This document shows, piece after piece, positions 9,368 through 15,286 of a DNA stretch of 15,286 nucleotides. The translations under genes were made by a program, and so were the position numbers. Location: the NCBI GenBank assembly GCA_038213135.1, contig JBBQTQ010000070.1:1-15286 (forward strand), given 5' to 3'. The stretch is from JBBQTQ01 sp038213135 (GTDB taxonomy: Bacteria > Actinomycetota > Thermoleophilia > Gaiellales > Gaiellaceae). Positions within the stretch are counted from its first letter, which is position 1, and each line of letters starts with the position of its first letter. The notes beneath the pieces are model-generated. The model did no database searches, had not been told where the DNA came from, and worked only from the letters and a program-made list of their open reading frames with translations.

Positions 9368-9385
9368 ATGGCCGTTCGGGACGCC

Positions 9386-10246
9386 TCAGGCGGCTTCGCG
9401 CCGCTTGCGCCAGTAGCGCTCGAGGCCGCGATACGTCTGCCAGAGCGGGCCGGCCTTCGTGTAGGGCCCGTGCTCGTCGGTGGGCTCTGCCGCCTCGATC
9501 TCGGCTCTTGCTCTCACCACGAACTCGGCCTCGCCGAGGCCGGCTCCGACCCACTCGGCCCAGCGGGCGAGCGTGGTGCGGGTCGTCGCAAGGTGCGCCT
9601 CCACGTCCTCCGCAACGCCGAAGTGGATCAGCGCGAGTCGCTCGGGATCCCGCCGCTCGATTTCTGTGAGGGTTCGCTCCCAGGCCTCGAGGTCGATGTC
9701 GGGCGGCGGCGCGGCAGGCACGACGAACCGACCCGGCAGGATCCGCACTCCGGCCGCGTCGCCCGCGTAGAGCGTGCCGTCATCGTGGAGGTAGGAGACA
9801 TGGTGCGACGCATGGCCGGGCGTCGGAAAGCAGTCGAGACCGAGGACGCGCTCACCGACCACGTGGACGTTCTCCTGCGGCACCGGCGCGAGCTCGCCCC
9901 ACAGCGGGTCGAACAGCTCGCCGTACAGGCGCCGTGCGCTCGCCTCCAGCCGGCTCGGGTCGACGAGGTGCGGCGCGCCGATCTCCGAGACGTGCACCTG
10001 GAGATCCGGCTGCTCGCGCACCAGCGTCCCTGCGGCGCCCGCGTGGTCCAGATGGATGTGCGAGAGCAGCACATGTCGGATGTCGCCGAGCGAGAGCCCG
10101 CGCGCCGCGAGTCCCGCGTTCAGCGCGTCGATGCAGCTCGACGGCCCGCAGTCGAAGAGCGCCGGCCCGTCGTCGGTCTCGACGAGATAGGAGGCGACCA
10201 CCCGCTTGCTCCCCATGTGGAGCAGGTCGATCGGCTCGGGCGTCAC
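9386..10246 (-). CDS. Metallo-beta-lactamase-fold hydrolase
   Basis: The 286-aa protein has a binuclear-metal MBL fold. The metal ligands are visible as HIHLDHAG (H63, H65, D67, H68), PTPGHASHH (H145), LYAGDAAG (D163) and LIHFG (H208). This is a full set for hydrolysis of thioesters, phosphodiesters or lactones. The C-terminal 70 aa are helical and charged, ending with GLERYWRKRREA. There is no rhodanese domain and no Rieske or flavodiiron partner, so a persulfide dioxygenase role is not supported beyond its place behind the cystathionine gamma-lyase/synthase gene. The GTG at 10246 lies 16 bases after that gene's stop and has no clear Shine-Dalgarno. A later ATG (codon 11) is possible but would cut the first strand. 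The substrate is unknown. Confidence 0.85.
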   Translation of the reverse strand: MTPEPIDLLHMGSKRVVASYLVETDDGPALFDCGPSSCIDALNAGLAARGLSLGDIRHVLLSHIHLDHAGAAGTLVREQPDLQVHVSEIGAPHLVDPSRLEASARRLYGELFDPLWGELAPVPQENVHVVGERVLGLDCFPTPGHASHHVSYLHDDGTLYAGDAAGVRILPGRFVVPAAPPPDIDLEAWERTLTEIERRDPERLALIHFGVAEDVEAHLATTRTTLARWAEWVGAGLGEAEFVVRARAEIEAAEPTDEHGPYTKAGPLWQTYRGLERYWRKRREAA

Positions 10247-10262
10247 GTTTGCGACCGTGGAG

Positions 10263-11414
10263 CTAGGCGCCGGCCGCTGCAGCCGACCGGACGAGCGCCG
10301 CTTCGAGGTCGGCGATCAAATCGTCCGCCGACTCGATCCCGACCGAGAGCCGGATCAGGCTCGGCTCGGGGCCGAAGGGTGCGTCGGCCGTCGAGGCGTG
10401 CGTCATCGCCGCGGGCACCTCGATCAGCGACTCGACCCCGCCGAGGCTCTCGGCCAGCATCCAGAGCTTCGTCCGGCCCGCGACCGCGATCGCCTCCACA
10501 TCGGAGGCAAGCTCGAACGAGACCATGCCGCCGAAGTCGCGCATCTGCGCGCGCGCGATCTCGTGGCCGGGGTGGTCGGGCAAGCCGGGGTAGTAGACGC
10601 GCTCGACGGCCGGGTGCTGCGCGAGGAAGCCGGCGACCGCGCGCGCGTTCTCGCAGTGCTGGCGCATCCGGACGGCGAGCGTCTTCAGTCCGCGCAGGAC
10701 GAGCCAGCAGTCGAACGGGCCGGGCACGGCGCCGAGCGACTTCTGCAGGAAGTAGAGGCGCTCGGCGAGCGTCGCATCGTTCGTGGCGACGATCCCGGAG
10801 ATCAGGTCGGAGTGGCCTCCGAGGTACTTCGTCGCGGAGTGGACGACGATGTCGGCCCCGAGCTCGAGGGGCTGCTGCAGGTACGGGCTGGCGAAGGTGT
10901 TGTCGACCACGGTGGTCGTGCCGGCGGCGCGCGCGGCCTTCGTCGCTGCGCGAATGTCGATCACGTTCAGCAGCGGATTGGTCGGCGTCTCGAGCCAGAC
11001 GAGCCGCGTTCGCTCGTCGAGGTGCGCGGCGAGGTTCGTGTTGATCTCCTCGGCCGGGAGGAACTCGATCTCGTAGCCCTTCGGCGCGTAGACCTGCGAG
11101 AGCATCCGGTAGGCGCCGCCGTAGACGTCGTTGACCGCGACGATCCGCTCGCTCGGATGGACGAGGTGCATGATCGTCGTCATCGCGCCGAGGCCGGACG
11201 AGAAGGCGATCCCGTGCTCGGCTCCCTCGAGCGAGGCGAAGCAGAGCTGGAGCGCCGTCCGCGTCGGGTTCGCGACCCGCGAGTAGTCGTAGCCCTTGTG
11301 GACTCCGACGGCCTCCTGGACATAGGTCGAGGTCTGGTAGATCGGAACCGTGATCGCGCCGGTGGCGGGATCTGGGTCCTGGCCCTCGTGGATCGCTCTC
11401 GTCTCGAAGTCCAT
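10263..11414 (-). CDS. Cystathionine gamma-lyase / gamma-synthase family PLP enzyme
   Basis: The 383-aa PLP-dependent enzyme belongs to the Cys/Met metabolism family. Motifs seen are TRAIHEGQDPDPATGA (5-20), YDYSRVANPTR (42-52), the PLP-phosphate-binding region FSSGLGAM (71-78), DNTF (171-174), and the PLP lysine K196 in VHSATKYLGGHSD. The C-terminus carries PSLIRLSVGIESADDLIADL, typical of the group. Gamma-lyase (cystathionine to cysteine) and gamma-synthase (toward methionine) cannot be separated by motif alone. The cystathionine beta-synthase gene 2.2 kb upstream on the same strand favours the lyase, i.e. reverse transsulfuration. The start ATG at 11414 has no Shine-Dalgarno but a TAGCAT eight bases upstream. 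The metallo-hydrolase follows in the same operon. Confidence 0.92.
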   Translation of the reverse strand: MDFETRAIHEGQDPDPATGAITVPIYQTSTYVQEAVGVHKGYDYSRVANPTRTALQLCFASLEGAEHGIAFSSGLGAMTTIMHLVHPSERIVAVNDVYGGAYRMLSQVYAPKGYEIEFLPAEEINTNLAAHLDERTRLVWLETPTNPLLNVIDIRAATKAARAAGTTTVVDNTFASPYLQQPLELGADIVVHSATKYLGGHSDLISGIVATNDATLAERLYFLQKSLGAVPGPFDCWLVLRGLKTLAVRMRQHCENARAVAGFLAQHPAVERVYYPGLPDHPGHEIARAQMRDFGGMVSFELASDVEAIAVAGRTKLWMLAESLGGVESLIEVPAAMTHASTADAPFGPEPSLIRLSVGIESADDLIADLEAALVRSAAAAGA

Positions 11415-11422
11415 CTGCGCTG

Positions 11423-11428
11423 ATGCTA
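11423..11428 (-). promoter_or_regulatory. Putative -10 element (TAGCAT) for the cystathionine gamma-lyase/synthase gene
   Basis: On the minus strand TAGCAT lies eight bases before the ATG at 11414. It is consistent with a leaderless or nearly leaderless mRNA, since no Shine-Dalgarno is present. No -35 is recognised. Confidence 0.33.
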
Positions 11429-11486
11429 GCGGCCGTGGCCCGAACGGCCTCTAGCGGAGCTGCTCGCGCACCGGCACCATTTCAGT

Positions 11487-11621
11487 GTGGCGAGCGAACC
11501 GGTTGTCCATCGGGACGAGGTCGCCGGATTCATCTTCACGGTGAGCGATATCCTCGAAGAGGTTCGGGCCATCCGCGAGCTTCTGGAGGAAGACGATGGC
11601 GAAGAAGAGGAAGAGGACTAA
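11487..11621 (+). CDS. Small acidic hypothetical protein, first of an overlapping pair
   Basis: This 44-aa protein, VASEPVVHRDEV..., has a middle segment FTVSDILEEVRAIRELLEED with heptad-like spacing of Ile and Leu (likely an amphipathic or coiled-coil helix) and a very acidic tail DDGEEEEED. I recognise no named family. Its codon use is good for the organism, and its last 26 bases are shared with the next gene in another frame. The GTG at 11487 lacks a Shine-Dalgarno, and a GTG two bases earlier is out of frame. It lies 72 bases from the divergent gamma-lyase/synthase gene. A small multimerising or partner-binding protein is plausible, but no function can be assigned. Confidence 0.6.
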   Translation: MASEPVVHRDEVAGFIFTVSDILEEVRAIRELLEEDDGEEEEED

Positions 11622-11739
11622 GGCCGAGCGGGACGCCTGGAACGCGCACGTCGACGAAACCATTCGGATGATGCGCGAACTGGGCAAGCGCGCACTCGAC
11701 GAGCTTCAGCAGAAGCGGCCGCAAGCGGAAACCGGCTAG
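11596..11739 (+). CDS. Small basic hypothetical protein, second of an overlapping pair
   Basis: This 47-aa protein opens with a strongly basic tail (MAKKRKRTKAERDAW), followed by a helix-forming charged stretch with TIRMMRELGKRALDELQQ, and ends QAETG. I recognise no named family. The ATG has an excellent Shine-Dalgarno, GGAGGAAGACG directly upstream, which lies within the coding end of the acidic gene. The two genes share 26 bases, and the same purine run encodes EEEEED in one frame and KKRKRT in the other. Its TAG stop shares CTAG with the stop of the opposing YcaQ-type gene. Nucleic-acid binding or pairing with the acidic protein is inference. Confidence 0.68.
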   Translation: MAKKRKRTKAERDAWNAHVDETIRMMRELGKRALDELQQKRPQAETG

Positions 11740-12881
11740 CGGGCGACTCGCTCCAGCTCGAGGCAACGCGCCAGCCGCCCGAGCGCCTTCCCGAACGCTG
11801 TTACCAGGGCGCCTGAGCGCCTGACCCCAGGCTCGATGTGGAACGCCCGGACGACTAGCGTGCCGGCCGCGCGATCCGACTTCAGATCGGCTCGGCCCAC
11901 GAGCCGGTCGCCGTAGAGGAACGGCAGCACGTAGTAGCCGTAGACCCGCTCGTGCTCGCGCTTGTACACCTCGATCACATGCCGGAAGCCGAAGATCCGC
12001 TCGACGAACGCGCGGTCCCAGAGCAGGTTGTCGAAGGGGCTGAGGAGGATGCCGCCGCTCGGCGAGTGACCTTGAAGCACGCTGTCGGCCGGCACGACGA
12101 CCGGCGGCCCTCCATCGTCGACCGCAACCCGTCGCACAAGCCCTGCCTCGACCAGCGTGTCCACGTGCGGCCTGATCAGCTTCACGCCGCCGGGAAAGCG
12201 GCTGTGCTCCGAGATCCCCTTCTCCGTCAGGCCACCACGACCGCGGACGGCACGGAGCGCAGAGGCCCGCCGGTACTCGGGCTCCGTCGGACGAGGCGCC
12301 TCGAGCAACTCCCGCGGGATCACGCGCTCCGGCAGGTCGTAGAGCCGCTGAAAGCCCGATTCGCGTGAGGCGATCGCCAGCTCGCCCGCCGAGAAGAGCG
12401 CCTCCAGTACCTGCTTCGCCGGCTTCCAGTTCCACATCCCGCCCGATCCCTCGCCCTCGAAGGCTCGCGCCGACAGAGGGCCCCGCTCGCGGATCGCTTC
12501 CAGCACCTGCGTGACGATCTCCGGATGGCGCTCCTTCACGTTCCCGTGCCACGGGTGTGCGTGGCGGTACTCCTCCATGCGGAACGTGAAGAGGGGATAG
12601 TCCTCGATCGGGAGGAGGCAGGCCTCGTGCGCCCAGTACTCGAAGATCCGTCCGGCTCGCAGCAGCTTGGCAACCGTGCGCCCGCGCGGGTAGTTGCCGA
12701 GGCGCGACGTTAGCGCCAGCCGGTGGCTCCGGTCGACGGTCGTGATCGAGTCGAGCTGGACGCAGCCGAGCCGCCTGACTGCCCCCTCGACGTCCGTGGC
12801 GCTCGCCCGGCGGTAGCGCGTCGAATACCCCTGGTGGGCGACGACAAAGCGCCGGAGCTCTGCGACGCTGACTGTCTCCAC
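11736..12881 (-). CDS. YcaQ-type (HTH_42) winged-helix DNA glycosylase
   Basis: The 381-aa protein belongs to the winged-helix YcaQ/AlkZ family, whose studied members excise bulky N7-alkylated bases and unhook interstrand crosslinks. Recognisable parts are the N-terminal HTH, the VQLDSITTVDRSHRLALTSR segment (41-60) with the catalytic Q-hydrophobic-D motif Q42-L43-D44 of the E. coli YcaQ (AlkX) type rather than QxQ of AlkZ, and FEYWAHEACLLPIEDYPLF (80-98). The C-terminal SPFDNLLWDR...EVYKREHERVYGYYVLPFL region is also typical. The length matches the family. The GTG at 12881 is the last start before the conserved N-terminus and has only a weak Shine-Dalgarno. It is a standalone gene flanked by a divergent GST-like gene, with no biosynthetic cluster for a DNA-alkylating compound nearby. 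Confidence 0.88.
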   Translation of the reverse strand: METVSVAELRRFVVAHQGYSTRYRRASATDVEGAVRRLGCVQLDSITTVDRSHRLALTSRLGNYPRGRTVAKLLRAGRIFEYWAHEACLLPIEDYPLFTFRMEEYRHAHPWHGNVKERHPEIVTQVLEAIRERGPLSARAFEGEGSGGMWNWKPAKQVLEALFSAGELAIASRESGFQRLYDLPERVIPRELLEAPRPTEPEYRRASALRAVRGRGGLTEKGISEHSRFPGGVKLIRPHVDTLVEAGLVRRVAVDDGGPPVVVPADSVLQGHSPSGGILLSPFDNLLWDRAFVERIFGFRHVIEVYKREHERVYGYYVLPFLYGDRLVGRADLKSDRAAGTLVVRAFHIEPGVRRSGALVTAFGKALGRLARCLELERVAR

Positions 12882-13040
12882 GTGGACGTGAACGATCTCA
12901 TCCAGAGCGGCGTTCCCGGCGAACGGGCGGAACTCGTCTTCGTGGTCGCCGACGCCTCGACGAGCCCACCCGGAGCTGGCAGGCGCTGATCGACGCGGGT
13001 GCGATTCACGCGGCCGGTCTTCGCTACGTTGGTACCGGCG
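12882..13040. other. Divergent intergenic region (YcaQ-type / GST-like)
   Basis: This stretch of 159 bases between two divergent starts should hold both promoters. A TACGTT (13025-13030) lies ten bases before the GST-like GTG and might be a -10. It sits between short arms GCCGGT (13013-13018) and ACCGGC (13034-13039), which are too short to call an operator in such GC-rich DNA. A plus-strand ORF continuing to 12989 is an antisense shadow. Nothing else is seen. Confidence 0.4.
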
Positions 13041-13625
13041 GTGAGGCTCTACCGGTTTCCCTTCTCGACCAACGTCGAGCGCGTCGCACTCGCGCTTGCG
13101 TACAAGGGACTCGACGCCGAGTCGGTCTGGATCGAGCCCGGCGACCGGAGCGAGGTGGAGCGGGTCAGCGGCCAGCCGCTCGTGCCGGTGCTGGTGGACG
13201 GCGAGCGCGTGGTCGTCGACTCGACGGAGATCCTCCGCTACTTCGAGGGCGTCCAGCCCGAGCCGCGCCTCTGGCCGGTCGATCCTGCCCGGGCGGCCGA
13301 GCTCGACATCTTCCTCGAGTGGTTCAACCGCGTCTGGAAGCGGCCGCCGAACGAGATCGCCGGCGCTGGCGATCGCGCCAAGCTCGGCGCACGGATGCGT
13401 GCCTGGCTGCCGTGGTTCGAGGCGCTCCTCGACGGACGGGACTACCTCTTCGGCGAGGAAGTGACCGCGGCCGACTTCGTCGCGTTTCCGTTCCTCAAGT
13501 ACGCGCTGCTCCTGGACGAGGACGACGACGAGCTCTTCCACCTTGTCCTGCGCGAGGAGCAGCGCGATCCAGGTCCGCGCCTGACGGCCTGGATTCAGCG
13601 CATCGACGCGCTGCCGCGAGCCTAG
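13041..13625 (+). CDS. Glutathione S-transferase-like protein
   Basis: The 194-aa protein has GST architecture. The thioredoxin-like N-terminal domain (1-75) opens VRLYRFPFSTNVERVALALA and holds the cis-Pro motif QPLVPVLVDG (45-54) and VVVDSTEILRYFE (57-69), where DST replaces the usual ES(T/A) glutathione gamma-Glu contact. An all-helical C-terminal domain includes LFGEEVTAADFVAFPFLKY (about 139-157), the N-capping box with the conserved Asp. It may conjugate or isomerise electrophiles, but the thiol used in this organism is unknown and the active-site residue is not clear. The GTG start has no Shine-Dalgarno and agrees with the family N-terminus. The gene diverges from the DNA glycosylase and converges on CBS, with stops overlapping in CTAG. 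Confidence 0.85.
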   Translation: MRLYRFPFSTNVERVALALAYKGLDAESVWIEPGDRSEVERVSGQPLVPVLVDGERVVVDSTEILRYFEGVQPEPRLWPVDPARAAELDIFLEWFNRVWKRPPNEIAGAGDRAKLGARMRAWLPWFEALLDGRDYLFGEEVTAADFVAFPFLKYALLLDEDDDELFHLVLREEQRDPGPRLTAWIQRIDALPRA

Positions 13626-15010
13626 GTCCGGTGGAGCGCGAGGTACTCGAGCAGGTCCGACCGAGTCAGCACTGCGGCGGGCTTGCCGGCGCTGACGACG
13701 ACCACAGCCGCGTTGCGCCCACTCAGGTCGGCGTAGACCTGCTCGACCGAATCGGTCGACTCGACCGCGGCGAGCGGCGGTTCCATCGCGGTCGCCACCT
13801 CCTCGCCGAGCGCATCCGGGTTGCGGAAGACCTTGTCGAGCAGGCCGCGCTCGTTCAGCGAGCCGATCACATCCGCCAGCGACTCGGCGGGTGAGTTCCG
13901 GACGACCGGGAGCTGTGAGATGCCGTAGCGCTGCATCAGCTCGATCGCAGCGCCGACCTTCTCGTGCGACTCGCACAGCACGAGGTCGGGCGCAGCGCCG
14001 TCCGTGGAGTGCTTGAACGCGAGCACCTCGCCGATCGTCGGCAGCGGCGAGCGGCGCTCGAGGAAGCCGTGCTCGAGCATCCACTTGTCGTCGTACAGCT
14101 TGGAGAGGTAGCCGCGGCCGCCGTCTGGTGTCGTCGTCAGCAGCGTGTCACCGGGCCCGTAGCGTTTGGCGACCTCGAGCATGGCGAAGACGGACGTGCC
14201 CGCCGAGCCGCCGGCGAGGATCCCCTCTTCGCGCGCGAGGCGTCTGGCGGTCAGGAACGAGTCGCGGTCGGAGACCCGCACGTATTCGTCCACGACGGAC
14301 GGGTCGAAGCTGTCCGGGAAGGTGTCCTTGCCGATCCCCTCGACGAGATAGGGGTGGACGTCACCGCCCGAGTAGATCGAGCCTTCGGGGTCGGCGCCGA
14401 CGATCGGCAGCTCGGGGTTCTGCTCCTTGAGGTAGCGGCCGATGCCGGTGATCGAGCCGCCGGTGCCGACCGAGATGATCACCGCGCTCAGGTCGCCGCC
14501 CGTCTGCTTCCAGATCTCCGGCCCAGTCGTGTGGAAATGGGCGGCTGCGTTGTCGGGATTCGAGTACTGGTCGGGCTTGTAGCCGCCTGGGATCTCCTCG
14601 GCGAGCCGGTCGGAGACCGAGTAGTAGCTCTCGGGCGAGTCGGGGTCGACGGCGGTCGGGCAGATCACGACCTCGGCGCCGAAGGCGCGCAGCAGCGCGA
14701 TCTTCTCGGTCGCCACCTTGTCGGGGACGACGAAGATCATGCGGTAGCCCTTGATCGCCGCGGCGAGGGCGAGCCCGACGCCGGTGTTGCCCGACGTCGG
14801 CTCGATGATCGTCCCGCCCGCGCGGAGCTTCCCGTCGGCCTCGGCGGTCTCGATCATCCGCAGGCCGATCCGGTCCTTGTTCGAGCCGCCGGGGTTGAGG
14901 TGCTCGAGCTTGACGAGGAGGGTCGGGCCGAGCTCGCGGCCGAGCTTCTGGAGCCGGACGATGGGAGAGCCCCCGATCAGCTCGAGCAGCGTCGGATACT
15001 GGCGCGCCAT
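13622..15010 (-). CDS. Cystathionine beta-synthase with CBS-domain pair
   Basis: This 462-aa cytoplasmic PLP enzyme joins homocysteine and serine (or acetylserine) into cystathionine, or acts as a cysteine-synthase-like enzyme. The catalytic domain shows the PLP lysine K45 in NPGGSNKDR, PTSGNTG (71-77), and the phosphate loop GTGGS (182-186). TTPDGGRGYLSKLYDDKW (293-310) is typical of CBS rather than CysK. A tandem CBS (Bateman) regulatory module occupies about 325-462, which in other enzymes binds adenosyl ligands. There is no N-terminal heme domain. The ATG at 15010 has no Shine-Dalgarno. A TAGGCT seven bases upstream, whose TAG is also the stop of the preceding gene, suggests a leaderless transcript. 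The gamma-lyase/synthase partner lies downstream on the same strand but in a separate unit. Confidence 0.95.
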   Translation of the reverse strand: MARQYPTLLELIGGSPIVRLQKLGRELGPTLLVKLEHLNPGGSNKDRIGLRMIETAEADGKLRAGGTIIEPTSGNTGVGLALAAAIKGYRMIFVVPDKVATEKIALLRAFGAEVVICPTAVDPDSPESYYSVSDRLAEEIPGGYKPDQYSNPDNAAAHFHTTGPEIWKQTGGDLSAVIISVGTGGSITGIGRYLKEQNPELPIVGADPEGSIYSGGDVHPYLVEGIGKDTFPDSFDPSVVDEYVRVSDRDSFLTARRLAREEGILAGGSAGTSVFAMLEVAKRYGPGDTLLTTTPDGGRGYLSKLYDDKWMLEHGFLERRSPLPTIGEVLAFKHSTDGAAPDLVLCESHEKVGAAIELMQRYGISQLPVVRNSPAESLADVIGSLNERGLLDKVFRNPDALGEEVATAMEPPLAAVESTDSVEQVYADLSGRNAAVVVVSAGKPAAVLTRSDLLEYLALHRT

Positions 15011-15017
15011 CGCGCCA

Positions 15018-15023
15018 AGCCTA
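15018..15023 (-). promoter_or_regulatory. Putative -10 element (TAGGCT) for leaderless CBS mRNA
   Basis: On the minus strand TAGGCT lies seven bases before the ATG at 15010. Its first three bases are the stop codon of the upstream dehydratase gene. There is no Shine-Dalgarno for CBS, and no -35 is recognised. Confidence 0.42.
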
Positions 15024-15286
15024 CGTAAGCAGCTCGCGGAGCTGGTCGAGGCTGACGTTGCCGCCGCTCGCGACGAGCCCGACGCGCTTGCCCGCGAGCG
15101 GCTCGCGGAGGCGCAGCCCGGCGGCGAGCGGAGCCGAGCCCGCCGACTCGACGAGATTGCGGGTGCACTCGAGCATGTGCTGCTGAGCCACGCGCAGCTC
15201 GTCGTCCGAGACGAGCAGGAAGTCGGCCAGGTGTTCGCGCAGGATTCGCTGCGGCAGCGCGAAGCCGATCCGCGTGGCGAGACCTT
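15021..15286 (-). CDS. Threonine/serine dehydratase-like PLP enzyme, C-terminal fragment (cut by window edge)
   Basis: Only the last 87 codons are present. The reading GLATRIGFALPQRILREHL near the edge, DDELRVAQQHMLECTRNLVE in the middle and LAGKRVGLVASGGNVSLDQL near the end match the C-terminal part of the catalytic domain of fold-type II threonine/serine dehydratases. The SGGN motif contributes to the active site. These enzymes deaminate threonine to 2-oxobutyrate or serine to pyruvate. The protein ends soon after SGGN, so there is no C-terminal ACT or IlvA regulatory domain, which favours a catabolic type. The PLP lysine lies outside the window. It is immediately upstream of CBS in the same direction. 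Confidence 0.85.
   Translation of the reverse strand, partial: GLATRIGFALPQRILREHLADFLLVSDDELRVAQQHMLECTRNLVESAGSAPLAAGLRLREPLAGKRVGLVASGGNVSLDQLRELLT

Noticed and set aside
9386..10246. Persulfide dioxygenase (ETHE1-like) role for the metallo-hydrolase after the cystathionine gamma-lyase/synthase gene
   Set aside because: Only the general MBL metal ligands can be seen. No rhodanese domain, sulfide oxidase or specific ETHE1 motif is present, so the annotation stays generic.
11451..11687. Minus-strand 78-codon ORF with a transmembrane-like stretch (ALVLFLFFAIVFLQKL)
   Set aside because: The hydrophobic stretch is the complement of GAA/GAG/AAG codons in the acidic and basic small genes. The plus-strand frames have a strong Shine-Dalgarno and sensible codon use.
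11487..11739. Assigning the small overlapping pair to a toxin-antitoxin family
   Set aside because: Size and overlap fit, but no known toxin or antitoxin motif is visible and charge alone is not enough.
12723..12989. Plus-strand 88-codon ORF in the divergent region before the GST-like gene
   Set aside because: Most of it is antisense to the N-terminus of the YcaQ-type gene. It has no Shine-Dalgarno and no recognised domain.
13013..13039. Inverted repeat GCCGGT...ACCGGC around a possible -10
   Set aside because: Arms of six bases with a 15-base spacer are expected by chance in DNA this GC-rich, and there is no adjacent regulator gene.

Overview
The window is very GC-rich and densely packed. 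Codons mostly end in G or C, GTG starts are common, and neighbouring genes overlap by 1-26 bases. Gene content and protein style suggest a high-GC actinobacterium, and the Thermoleophilia (Gaiella/Solirubrobacter-like) fit best. That placement is inferred from protein style, not from a marker gene. No rRNA, tRNA or CRISPR array is visible, and no gene-free stretch exceeds 300 bases.

Layout. (1) Bases 1-304 hold the 5' end of an IS256-family (mutator) transposase and the probable outer end of that element. (2) Bases 419-3959, minus strand, are a tightly overlapping module: a divergent FtsH-like AAA protease with four hydrophobic segments and two insertions in its ATPase domain, a single-pass membrane protein, and a small HExxH protein. 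A short ORF at 279-422 runs into the insertion element. (3) Bases 4030-9337, plus strand, form a compact run of six genes: CDF zinc exporter, YdfG-like short-chain dehydrogenase, glycogen-debranching-type glucosidase, GT4 glycosyltransferase, BolA, and monothiol glutaredoxin. (4) A perfect 9-bp hairpin at 9347-9367 separates this run from a minus-strand pair, cystathionine gamma-lyase/synthase followed by a metallo-beta-lactamase-fold hydrolase (9386-11414). (5) Bases 11487-11739, plus strand, carry two overlapping very small genes, one acidic and one basic. (6) A YcaQ-type DNA glycosylase (minus) and a glutathione S-transferase-like gene (plus) diverge around 12882-13040. (7) Cystathionine beta-synthase (minus) and the C-terminus of a threonine-dehydratase-like enzyme fill the right end.

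How the genes work together. CBS and the gamma-lyase/synthase would make the two steps of transsulfuration between homocysteine, cystathionine and cysteine. The threonine-dehydratase-like enzyme next to CBS belongs to a related PLP fold. BolA and the monothiol glutaredoxin are a classic iron-sulfur chaperone pair and are translationally coupled here. The debranching enzyme and the GT4 enzyme overlap and may share a role in glucan or glycoside metabolism. The FtsH-like module looks like a membrane protein quality-control unit.

Three structural themes recur. Two genes seem to start at CTG inside a CTGA overlap with the previous stop codon. Several first genes lack a Shine-Dalgarno and carry a TAGnnT hexamer 6-8 bases before the start codon, as expected for leaderless mRNAs. 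Two convergent gene pairs terminate on the same CTAG tetranucleotide.
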